Source: Bog-950 sp964423405
GTDB taxonomy: Bacteria > Bacteroidota > Bacteroidia > Chitinophagales > LD1
Direction: 5' to 3'
NCBI GenBank assembly: GCA_964423405.1
Contig: CAYREY010000014.1
Location: forward strand, 9,478 to 73,477
Length of the DNA: 64,000 nucleotides
Position numbers and translations under genes: made by a program. A model generated the notes under the pieces. That model was not told the DNA's origin, made no database searches, and was given only the letters and a program-made list of their open reading frames with translations. Positions 17,547 through 25,426 of this stretch are shown piece by piece; position 1 is the first letter of the stretch, and every line of letters begins with the position of its first letter.

Positions 17547-17554
17547 TACATTTG
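17547..17554 (+). promoter_or_regulatory. candidate -7 element before psd
   Basis: TACATTTG matches TAnnTTTG exactly and lies 21 bp upstream of the psd ATG. No clear -33 is seen at 19-21 bp, so psd may also be read through from cdsA. Confidence 0.4.
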
Positions 17555-17575
17555 CCCTTTATTCAAAAACGATAG

Positions 17576-18250
17576 ATGAAGAAGAAGATTAAGATTCACA
17601 AAGAAGGGCATAAAATACTTCTGGTTTCAGGAATCATTCTTTTGGCAGTTAATGTGCTGGTAGCTTACATTTTTAAAAGCGAAACGGTGTACTACATAGC
17701 AGGGGGCGCCTCTATAGTAATACTGCTGGCATTTGCCTCGTTTTTCAGGATACCTTACCGCAACTTTTTTAACAGCGATAACCAGATTATTGCTCCTGCC
17801 GATGGCCGTGTAGTGGTAATAGAGGAGGTGATAGAGAATGAATACTTTAAAGACAAGCGCATACAGGTATCTATATTTATGAGCCCGGCTAACGTGCATG
17901 TAAACCGTAACCCTATTAGTGGGGTAGTAAAGTACCAGAAATACCACCCTGGCCAGTACCTGGTGGCATGGCATCCAAAATCATCGGAGAAAAATGAGCG
18001 TAATACATTAGTGATAGAGCACGATGAGCTGGATGCTGAAATACTGGTGCGCCAGATAGCCGGTAAACTGGCCCGCAAAATACGCTGGTACCTGAACGAA
18101 GGCGACGAAGTAGAACAAAACGGCGAACTGGGTTTTATTAAATTTGGTAGCCGGGTAGATTTGTTTTTACCCGTTGGCACCAAAATTGAAGTTGACCTGA
18201 AACAGAAAGTTAAAGGCGGAATTACCGTAATAGGAACACTGCAAGGCTAG
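17576..18250 (+). CDS. psd: phosphatidylserine decarboxylase proenzyme
   Basis: Psd decarboxylates phosphatidylserine to phosphatidylethanolamine. At 224 aa this is the short archaetidylserine-decarboxylase-like class common in Bacteroidota. There are two N-terminal transmembrane helices (about residues 12-30 and 35-55), conserved ADGRVVVIEEV and FMSPANVHVNRNPISG segments, and the C-terminal self-cleavage site in GFIKFGSRVDLFLP, where the Ser after Gly becomes the pyruvoyl group. It lies after cdsA in the same direction, consistent with one lipid pathway. Confidence 0.93.
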   Translation: MKKKIKIHKEGHKILLVSGIILLAVNVLVAYIFKSETVYYIAGGASIVILLAFASFFRIPYRNFFNSDNQIIAPADGRVVVIEEVIENEYFKDKRIQVSIFMSPANVHVNRNPISGVVKYQKYHPGQYLVAWHPKSSEKNERNTLVIEHDELDAEILVRQIAGKLARKIRWYLNEGDEVEQNGELGFIKFGSRVDLFLPVGTKIEVDLKQKVKGGITVIGTLQG

Positions 18251-18291
18251 TAATTTAGACTTGTTATTTTTTTAATCTGAAAAACAACGAA

Positions 18292-18612
18292 ATGAAAAAA
18301 TTAGGAATTATGTTGAGCTTTATAGCTCTGGTTGCATTTGTAAATGCACAACAAACGGCTACTGCCACTACTCAAAAAGCTACACCTGTTGTAAAAGTAG
18401 ATTCTAAACCATCTACCGTTAATGCAGCTACGCCCGCATCTTCTACAGGCCAGAAAGCTGCGTGCAGCGGCCATACAGAAAAAGCCGCTTGCAGTGGTCA
18501 TAGCGAAAAGGCTGCCTGCACCAAAGGTGCTTCAGCACCAGCCTGCTGCCAGAAAAATGGTGGCGCTGCCGGTTGCTCGCATGCAGCTGCAGGCGAAGCT
18601 CCTAAGCAATAA
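18292..18612 (+). CDS. small secreted Cys/His-rich repeat protein
   Basis: This 106-aa product has a signal peptide (MKKLGIMLSFIALVAFVNA, cleavage before QQT), a Thr/Ala/Lys-rich linker, and a C-terminal Cys/His cluster with a near-repeat AACSGHTEKAACSGHSEK, then ACTKGASAPACCQK and GCSH. Six Cys and three His in about 50 residues suggest metal binding or disulfides. The family is not recognised. It ends in a strong terminator and may be monocistronic. Confidence 0.72.
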   Translation: MKKLGIMLSFIALVAFVNAQQTATATTQKATPVVKVDSKPSTVNAATPASSTGQKAACSGHTEKAACSGHSEKAACTKGASAPACCQKNGGAAGCSHAAAGEAPKQ

Positions 18613-18632
18613 GTTATTAAGCGATTGAAACG

Positions 18633-18665
18633 AAAGCCCTGCTCATACGAGCGGGGCTTTTAGTT
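18633..18665 (+). terminator. terminator after the Cys-rich peptide gene
   Basis: AAAGCCC-T-GCTC pairs with GAGC-G-GGGCTTT around ATAC, followed by a T-rich stretch. Confidence 0.85.
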
Positions 18666-18743
18666 TTACACAGCTGTAGTAAAAAAAGCAGGCCATTATG
18701 GTAGTTTTTGTAATTTCATAAGGCACACTTATAAACGCGATTG

Positions 18744-21700
18744 ATGAGAACGATATATACTTTTTTGTTTTTAATGTGTATGTACGCTACCCGGGCGCAA
18801 CAAAAATGCGACTCGGTTTATATTAATGGTGCTTTGCACTTACAACGCGATGTAACCCGGGAACTTAAAACGGTAGAAGACCATATAGATAAAGAGGTGC
18901 AACCGCACAGCCACGAACTGTGGGCATATTACCTGAGCAAGCCACATCCATCGGTTTCGGTTATTAATGGCTACTTTGAAAGTGCTGCCGCAGAGTTTGG
19001 TGTGCCGATGCAGTTACTTAAAACCATTGGGCAGATAGAAAATAACTGGACCCAGATGGGCCCCTCTATAGATAAAGGCTGGGGTATTATGCACCTGGTG
19101 CAGAATGATTATTGCAACACCTTAAGCGAGGCATCGCAGTTGCTGGGGGTAAGTGAGCAGGTGTTAAAAGATGATGCCCGGCAGAACATACGCGGGGCGG
19201 CGGCTTTGCTGGCCCGGTATAAAAATGAATCGGGTGTAACCGGTAACCGGATAGAGGACTGGTACCCTGCTGTTAAGAGAATTTCAGGATTAATATCGGA
19301 CAAGCTGCGAACCATACAGGCCGACAGGTACTACGGTACATTGGTCGATGGCGTACACAGCACTACCTTGTGGCAGGAGGAGATACAACTGGAGCGCTAT
19401 CCGGGTATTGATTTTAATTATATCAAATCGATGTATAACGATGCGCCTGTGAATGAGGATGCATCCAGAAGTGCAGATTACGGCCCCGCTATTGCCGATT
19501 TGACTACCTGCAATTATACCAGTACCCGTAACCATAGTATAGATACCTGGGTAAACCACTGGATAGGTGTGGGCACGGCTGCCGGTGCGGTATCGTGGTT
19601 TCAAAACTGTTCGGCCAATGCCAGTGCGCATTTTGTAACGGCCAACAACGGTACTATCTATCAGGTGGTGCCGGTGGCCAGTACGGCGTGGCATTGCGGT
19701 GCCAGCGGGTATCCGTACAACAACGGGCGTAGCATAGGGCAGGAGCACGAAGCCACCAACGCCAACCCCGGCCTTTGGAACAGTACGGCTATGCTGCAGG
19801 CATCGGCTAACATGGCCTGTTATTTTTGCAACCTGTACAGCATACCCACTAACCAGAATTTAACCTCGCCGGGTATATGTGGTCACCAGAATATGCCTGG
19901 CACCAATACCGATTGCCCCGGTACTATACCGTGGAGCACCTGGTTTACTTACTTTAACAGCGGCTCGTGCAGCGCTGCATCTTCTCAGCCGGCCAACGAT
20001 TACTGTGGTAACGAAACCACCCTTACCGTATATGGCACTACCTGTGGCGCTACTACCACCGGTAACCTGAGTGGTGCTACACAAAGTACGGCCCCTATTG
20101 CCTGTGGTGGTTACACCTCTACGCTTGCAAAAGATGTATGGTTTAAGTTTACTGCTACATCTACCACACACGATATAACCGTAGTGCCAACCAGCGGGCT
20201 GGATGCAGTAATTGACCTGCGTAGCGGTTGCCCTGGCACCAGTATTGGTTGCGCCGATGGCGGTGGGGGAGAAGGTGCAACAGAAGTATTGCAGGCAACT
20301 GGTTTAACAGTAGGGGCTACTTACAATGTAAGGGTGTATGATTACACCGGTGCCAATAACCCACCCACCACCACTACTTTTACAATATGCGTAACCACCC
20401 CCTGTACCGCACCGGTTAAACCGGTTATTGCAGGTGTACAGTCTATCTGCCAGGGGCAGTCCACTACCTTATCGGTTTCCAATACCTGTAGTGGTTGCAC
20501 CTATAACTGGAGCAACGGTGGCAGCGGCACATCAATAAGCATTACTGTTTCGGGTACTTACCGGGTAACAGCCACCAACAGTTGCGCCAGCACTGTATCG
20601 GATGCATACGGGGTAACTGTATCGCCGGTGGTTACACCAACTGTAAGTATCAGTGCAACTGCCACCACCATCTGTGCGGGTACTGTTGTAACGTTTACGG
20701 CTACCCCAACCAATGGCGGTACTACACCGGCATATCAATGGACGCGGAATGGTAACAACATAGCAGGTGCTAACTCGGCAGTATATACCACATCGGCATT
20801 AAGCAACGGCGATGTGATACGGGTAGTGCTTACCTCAAATGCTGTATGTGCTACAACTACTACAGCCACTTCTAATGCACTAACCATAAACGTAACGGCT
20901 ACGGTAGTGCCCAATGTTTTTATTACCTCCGATACTGTTGGAGCTGTTTGCTCAGGTACCACTGTAACGTACACTGCTACAGCTACCAATGCAGGTAATA
21001 ATCCGGTTTACACATGGAAGAGGGATGGTGTTACAGTTGGCAGTAATGCAGCTACGTATACCACCACGGTTACCAATACTGCAAACGTGTGGTGTGTGTT
21101 ACAATCTGGGGCTACCTGTGCTACCCCACAAGTGGTAAACTCCGATACAGTGGTAGTAGGCGTGTTGCCGCTGCTTAATCCGCAGATTAGTATAACAGCC
21201 AACTCAGGTTCTTCTATCTGCACGGGGCAGAGTGTGGTATTTACAGCTACATCAGTTAATACAGGTACACCGGTTTACCAATGGCGGGTAAATGGTAGCA
21301 ACATAGCAACCGGTAGTACATGGAGTACCAATACATTAAACAACGGCGATGTGGTGCGGTGCCTGGTTACCAGTAGCCTTGGCTGCATGGCAGTAGATAC
21401 GGCACTATCGCAGCCCATTGTAATGAGTGTAAGCAATAGTGTGAACCCTACTATACAGATATATACAAGCCTTACCAGCTATTGTACCGGCGATACAGCG
21501 CACTTCAGTTCAGTTATTAATGGTGGTGGATCATCGCCGCAATACCAGTGGTTTAAAAACGGTACACCGGTTATAGGTGCCACATCTACCACGTTGCAAC
21601 TGGCAGGCTTTAGTACCAGCGATGTAGTAAGTTGCAGGTTGATATCATCGGCAGCCTGTGCATTGATAGATACCGTTTATTCAAACACAATTACACTTAC

Positions 21701-23003
21701 GGTTAACCCCAACGTGTTGTCAACTTTAACTATTGTACCCCATGTGCCGCTACCTGTATGCGAAACGCAAGCGGTAACATTTACTGCTTCGCATACCACA
21801 CCTGGTACCACACTCAGCTATGCCTGGTATGTAGATGGTGTGATAACGCAGGGGGGCGATGATTCTGTATTTACCGTTCAGTCGCCGCATAATGGCGATA
21901 CAGTTATCTGTTATGCTGTCAGCTTGCAGCAATGCCCGGTGCTTTACACAGCTACATCCAATATGGTAGTAATAAATACTGTACCAGCCCTGGTACCATC
22001 GGTTACTATTACAGCTAACCAGCCCGATACTGTTTGTGCCGGTACAGCTATTGTTTTTACAGCAACAGGAGTTAATGGTGGTAATCAACCGGTGTATACA
22101 TGGTTGTTGAATGGCAATAACGCCGGTGGAGGAACTACCTACAGCACTACGCAGTTAGTAAATGGTGATACGCTTGTATGCAAAATGATAAGCGATGCGG
22201 GTTGTGTTACGCAGAACCCTGTAGTATCTAACACTATTGTTGCGGTGGTGCAAACGGCGATGCAGCCATCTGTTACTATTGTATCCGATCATGGTACCAA
22301 GGCCTGCGCCGATGAAACCGTTACGTTTACTGCTACCAGTGTTAATGGAGGGGCAACACCTGCTTACCAATGGAGCGTAAACAACCTGGCTACCGGCAGC
22401 GGTCAGGTTTTTTCATCGGGGGCACTGGCCAATGGCGATGTGGTAAAATGTGTGTTGACCAGTTCGCTGAGTTGTGTTAACAGTCAAACCGTCCAATCGA
22501 ATGCCATACAAATGCAGATAGGAGGCAGTGTAATACCCGATGTGCAGTTAAATGGGTGTGAACTGGCTGCACAATACATACCCAACGTAACTTACCAATG
22601 GTATGCTAACAGTAGCCTGTTGCAGGGCGCTACTACCCGTTTTTATACCGCAGCACAAACAGCTTACTATTATGTGGTAGTGACCGATGCGGATATGTGC
22701 AGGGCCCAATCGACGGATGTATATGTAAACTACCCGGCCTGTACTACTACCGGTATAAATGAGCCGGGCCATACAGCTATCACCATTTACGAAACACAAC
22801 CCGATAACTGGAAGGTTGCAGTAAATAGCAGACAGGTATGTTATATGGAACTGTTTAATGCACAGGGTCAGTTATTGTACAGTGCAGCTGTAGAAAATGG
22901 CGCGCATGTATTTAATACACAGGGTTTTGCAGCCGGTATTTACCTGGTGCGTATAAAGGCAGACGATTTGCAGTATTTAGTTAAAAAAATTGTGCGTCAG
23001 TAA
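18744..23003 (+). CDS. T9SS-secreted N-acetylmuramoyl-L-alanine amidase with Ig-like repeats
   Basis: This 1419-aa modular protein starts at ATG 18744 (the TTG just before it is less likely). In order: signal peptide (ending YATRAQQ); a lysozyme/transglycosylase-like helical domain (about 60-160; AAEFGVPMQLLKTIGQIENNW, and RQNIRGAAALLARYKNE); an Amidase_2 domain (about 240-400; NHSIDTWVNHW, and GICGHQNMPGTNTDCPG with the His and Cys zinc ligands); a PPC-type beta domain (about 415-555); a PKD-like domain; seven Ig-like repeats of about 90 aa with the pattern CAGT-VTFTAT-NGG-PxYQW-NGD-VxCxxxS; and a type A T9SS sorting domain ending YLVKKIVRQ. It likely cleaves peptidoglycan outside the cell. 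Whether it attacks other bacteria or serves growth is open. Confidence 0.88.
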   Translation: MRTIYTFLFLMCMYATRAQQKCDSVYINGALHLQRDVTRELKTVEDHIDKEVQPHSHELWAYYLSKPHPSVSVINGYFESAAAEFGVPMQLLKTIGQIENNWTQMGPSIDKGWGIMHLVQNDYCNTLSEASQLLGVSEQVLKDDARQNIRGAAALLARYKNESGVTGNRIEDWYPAVKRISGLISDKLRTIQADRYYGTLVDGVHSTTLWQEEIQLERYPGIDFNYIKSMYNDAPVNEDASRSADYGPAIADLTTCNYTSTRNHSIDTWVNHWIGVGTAAGAVSWFQNCSANASAHFVTANNGTIYQVVPVASTAWHCGASGYPYNNGRSIGQEHEATNANPGLWNSTAMLQASANMACYFCNLYSIPTNQNLTSPGICGHQNMPGTNTDCPGTIPWSTWFTYFNSGSCSAASSQPANDYCGNETTLTVYGTTCGATTTGNLSGATQSTAPIACGGYTSTLAKDVWFKFTATSTTHDITVVPTSGLDAVIDLRSGCPGTSIGCADGGGGEGATEVLQATGLTVGATYNVRVYDYTGANNPPTTTTFTICVTTPCTAPVKPVIAGVQSICQGQSTTLSVSNTCSGCTYNWSNGGSGTSISITVSGTYRVTATNSCASTVSDAYGVTVSPVVTPTVSISATATTICAGTVVTFTATPTNGGTTPAYQWTRNGNNIAGANSAVYTTSALSNGDVIRVVLTSNAVCATTTTATSNALTINVTATVVPNVFITSDTVGAVCSGTTVTYTATATNAGNNPVYTWKRDGVTVGSNAATYTTTVTNTANVWCVLQSGATCATPQVVNSDTVVVGVLPLLNPQISITANSGSSICTGQSVVFTATSVNTGTPVYQWRVNGSNIATGSTWSTNTLNNGDVVRCLVTSSLGCMAVDTALSQPIVMSVSNSVNPTIQIYTSLTSYCTGDTAHFSSVINGGGSSPQYQWFKNGTPVIGATSTTLQLAGFSTSDVVSCRLISSAACALIDTVYSNTITLTVNPNVLSTLTIVPHVPLPVCETQAVTFTASHTTPGTTLSYAWYVDGVITQGGDDSVFTVQSPHNGDTVICYAVSLQQCPVLYTATSNMVVINTVPALVPSVTITANQPDTVCAGTAIVFTATGVNGGNQPVYTWLLNGNNAGGGTTYSTTQLVNGDTLVCKMISDAGCVTQNPVVSNTIVAVVQTAMQPSVTIVSDHGTKACADETVTFTATSVNGGATPAYQWSVNNLATGSGQVFSSGALANGDVVKCVLTSSLSCVNSQTVQSNAIQMQIGGSVIPDVQLNGCELAAQYIPNVTYQWYANSSLLQGATTRFYTAAQTAYYYVVVTDADMCRAQSTDVYVNYPACTTTGINEPGHTAITIYETQPDNWKVAVNSRQVCYMELFNAQGQLLYSAAVENGAHVFNTQGFAAGIYLVRIKADDLQYLVKKIVRQ

Positions 23004-23071
23004 AAAAGCCAGATAATGTATAGCCATGTTATTGCTGTTTTTTTATTTTCACATTACGTTTTTATAAAAAC

Positions 23072-23464
23072 ATGAACAAAGTACAACACATAAATAGGAG
23101 TAAGGCAATGCGGAACGCATTGTTGTTGCTTGGTGTGTATTTACTTCACCTTGTTTTTTTTCAGGCAGCTATGGCTTCAAGTCTGGCCCCTGCCAAGTAT
23201 TTTAAAACCTATCTGTCGCACAAGGCCGATCAGGGAAAAGGCAAGTCATCGCCCGCTGGTTTTTATATGAAGTTTATTAAGCACGCCAATAATGGTGGCG
23301 AGCGTCCTACTTTGGCACCAGTGCATTTGTTGGCAACAGCTTTGCAGGTATACCTGCCTGTGTTAGAAGATAAGGTTATCAATTTTTCGCAGCGGCTGCT
23401 TTACAGTCATTTACCTGAAGATGCGTTTAAGATCTACCAGCGCATCAGGGTTATTCTCATTTAG
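23072..23464 (+). CDS. hypothetical small exported or membrane protein
   Basis: This 130-aa protein may start at 23072 or at the second Met at 23108. The second gives a cleaner signal sequence (MRNALLLLGVYLLHLVFFQA). The rest is basic and has no motif I recognise (KYFKTYLSHKADQGKGKSS, VLEDKVINFSQRLLYSH). A plausible promoter lies upstream (TTG at 23032 and TACGTTTT at 23055, 20 bp apart). The hairpin array at 23575-23975 begins about 110 bp after its stop; any link is unknown. Confidence 0.6.
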   Translation: MNKVQHINRSKAMRNALLLLGVYLLHLVFFQAAMASSLAPAKYFKTYLSHKADQGKGKSSPAGFYMKFIKHANNGGERPTLAPVHLLATALQVYLPVLEDKVINFSQRLLYSHLPEDAFKIYQRIRVILI

Positions 23465-23574
23465 ATTTATTGGTTAAGTCTGCTACGTATGTAATGACAT
23501 ATGTACAGCTGCTGTTTGCGTGTATACCATGCATGTAGCACTACACAATTGATATATGTTCTTTGAAGATATAT

Positions 23575-23975
23575 GCAGCGGGCCCGCCTGTGTCAATCAC
23601 CCGCTGCAGCAGCAACAGACGGAGGAAGCGTTTTCCCTTTGTCTGTAATGCTGAACTTAATTAAGATTTCTCGTGGGTTGAGAAAACAGCAAAGGTGGGT
23701 CTACTTAGGTAGGCCCCCTTTGTTTGTCTCGCCACGATAAAGAGTTTCTCGTGGGTTGAGAAAACCGCCGGAACAGATCTGTAGTACAGGTCTGTTTCCG
23801 GCTTTTCTACCTGCCAAGATTTTCTCGTGGGTTGAGAAAGCAACAGGTCAGGCCCGCTAATGCGGGCCTGTACCTTTGTTTTACAGGCGAACGGGTAAAG
23901 ATTTCTCGTGGGTTGAGAAAACAGCAAGGGTGGGTTTGCGCAAGCGGACCTGCCCTTTGCTGCTTTATGCAGGTG
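23575..23975 (+). ncRNA. candidate structured RNA array: four constant hairpins, each followed by a variable hairpin
   Basis: The 511-bp space between two convergent genes holds no protein-like frame but is full of structure. Two hairpins come first (GCAGCGGG at 23575 with CCCGCTGC at 23600; ACAGAC with GTCTGT near 23616-23646). Then come four units at 23667, 23745, 23821 and 23902. Each starts with the identical 19-mer TTTCTCGTGGGTTGAGAAA, itself a 6-bp stem with loop GTGGGTT. Each continues with a long stem whose sequence differs between units but stays paired, followed by a T-rich stretch. Spacings are 78, 76 and 81 bp, so reading frame is not kept. The strand is not certain, because the stems have T-rich flanks on both sides. 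Confidence 0.6.
23667..23920. repeat. four identical 19-bp inverted-repeat units
   Basis: TTTCTCGTGGGTTGAGAAA is at 23667-23685, 23745-23763, 23821-23839 and 23902-23920 without a mismatch, while the intervening sequence differs in each unit. Confidence 0.95.
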
Positions 23976-24314
23976 CTAGTTGCTGTTCATCTGCTCTGAC
24001 AGCAGCGCCAGAAAAATGAGTGGGGTTATAATTACAACCGAAAGGTCTATCCATGCAATTTTATGATGCAGGTTCCAGTTGTCTATTAACGAGCCACCGT
24101 GGCTGTTTAACTGCTGTATGGTAAATGCAAAAAATACATATGCAAACCATTTAGGCCTTTTAAGCAAACCGTATATGCAGCCGGCATTTATTATTACAAA
24201 CAAGGCATGGCGCCATACGGGGGCGTTGTTTACCGGGTAGAATAAACCAGCCAGGTGGTAAACAGCTGCAATGCCAAACAGGCATGCGAAAAAATGGAAA
24301 ATATGTTTTCTCAT
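23976..24314 (-). CDS. small multi-pass membrane protein
   Basis: This 112-aa protein is mostly hydrophobic, with about four helices (FHFFACLFGIAAVYHLAGLF; HALFVIINAGCIYGLL; WFAYVFFAFTIQQ; IDLSVVIITPLIFLALL). Family not recognised. Its ATG overlaps the stop of the gene before it (ATGA), so the two are translationally coupled and probably work together. Confidence 0.72.
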   Translation of the reverse strand: MRKHIFHFFACLFGIAAVYHLAGLFYPVNNAPVWRHALFVIINAGCIYGLLKRPKWFAYVFFAFTIQQLNSHGGSLIDNWNLHHKIAWIDLSVVIITPLIFLALLSEQMNSN

Positions 24315-24937
24315 AGCTGTTGACCAGAGGCTTTAAGCGCTGTAATAAATACTATAGCTGTAGCCAGATTGATAAATGCCGGCCTGATATAACCACCAAG
24401 CGGTGCCGGCAAAAAGTATAATACAGCCAGCACCAGTACGGTTACTACTAATGGATTGGCATACCGCAGCCATACCGGATATGCCGGGTGCAGACTAAGC
24501 TTGAAAAACAGAATGCTACCGGCAATAAACCCCGGCACCCCTAAGTACGATATGGTTTGCAGGTAGTCGATGTATTGTTGGTATATGAGCGGATGGATAT
24601 GTGGGCCGGTGGACGGATGAACCAGAAAATAATAGCCTGCATGAAAGGCTCCGCCAAAGAACATAGTGCTGCATAACGAGATAAACAACCAGTTGGCCGC
24701 TACAGTACCGGCCTGCTTGAAATAGTACCTGAGATAGCCATAACCAAAGCAGATAAAAAAGGCCGCCACCAGGCCCATGAGCGAACCGGTTGCGGCGCGC
24801 TGGCTATCTGTGTACTCCATTGCGCCAAGACTGGATAAATCGAAGTGGCTGCCGCTTACCGGCTGCCCCAGCAGTACTATATCGGCAATGGCCATAGTAA
24901 GGGCCCCGGCTATGCCTATGTAGGCGTATTGTTTCAT
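24311..24937 (-). CDS. DUF6796-like multi-pass membrane protein
   Basis: This 208-aa protein has about six hydrophobic helices. It begins MKQYAYIGIAGALTMAIADIVLLGQP and has conserved-looking FFGGAFHAGYYFLVHP and YLGVPGFIAGSILFFKL segments. It resembles the uncharacterised DUF6796 family, with moderate certainty. First gene of a two-gene unit with the small membrane protein, overlapping by 4 bp (ATGA). A perfect TAnnTTTG (minus strand, 24991-24984, TACGTTTG) lies 47 bp upstream and may be its promoter. Confidence 0.7.
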   Translation of the reverse strand: MKQYAYIGIAGALTMAIADIVLLGQPVSGSHFDLSSLGAMEYTDSQRAATGSLMGLVAAFFICFGYGYLRYYFKQAGTVAANWLFISLCSTMFFGGAFHAGYYFLVHPSTGPHIHPLIYQQYIDYLQTISYLGVPGFIAGSILFFKLSLHPAYPVWLRYANPLVVTVLVLAVLYFLPAPLGGYIRPAFINLATAIVFITALKASGQQL

Positions 24938-25105
24938 AATGCGTTAGTTGTTAGTAGGTTAAACAAGCAGGCACAACAGAACACAAACGTACGTAAACAA
25001 ACTGTTATTTGAGTAAAACAATCGAAATGTGGTTTAGAACATGGTTGTAGGCCAGCAACTTTTACTGCTGGTCGCCGTAAAATATACTCAGAACAAGCTT
25101 ATTAT

Positions 25106-25426
25106 ATGAATAAACCACGTAGCCGGAAAATAGAAAAAGATCAGTTGAAAGAGTGTGCTTTTGAAAAGCCACAGGCAGGTTATGAAGACTATGAGTTGCG
25201 CGAACGCAATCGCAGGCTTTATCTGGCCATGCTGATGGGCAATAACTTTCAGAGCAAAGTGAAGATTGTGTTTAACACCGTAGAGGGTTATAGGGAAATA
25301 ACCACTACCGTGTGGGCTACTACCGAAAAATACATACTGCTACAGGGCGGTTCGTTTATTCCAATTGAGTCGATTGCTTATGTTGAGATGGATAACTCAC
25401 AGCAAAATACTAACCGGATTTTCTAA
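25106..25426 (+). CDS. conserved hypothetical protein
   Basis: This 106-aa soluble protein has a charged N-terminal third (RSRKIEKDQLKECAFEKP) and a beta-rich C-terminal part (KVKIVFNTVEGYREITTTVWATTEKYILLQGGSFIPIESIAYVEM), which reads like a small single-domain fold seen in many Bacteroidota. No function is known to me. Its last 30 bp overlap the end of the convergent pyruvate dehydrogenase E2 gene. Confidence 0.72.
   Translation: MNKPRSRKIEKDQLKECAFEKPQAGYEDYELRERNRRLYLAMLMGNNFQSKVKIVFNTVEGYREITTTVWATTEKYILLQGGSFIPIESIAYVEMDNSQQNTNRIF

Noticed and set aside
23667..23920. CRISPR array
   Set aside because: Repeats are only 19 bp, spacers are about 57-62 bp and are themselves hairpins, and there is no cas gene.
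23667..23920. Integron attC array
   Set aside because: No cassette genes or integrase are seen, and the repeat does not give the 7-bp core consensus at both ends.
23661..23927. 88-aa minus-strand reading frame through the array
   Set aside because: Unit spacing of 78, 76 and 81 bp does not keep one frame, so the repeated peptide breaks; structure explains the region better.
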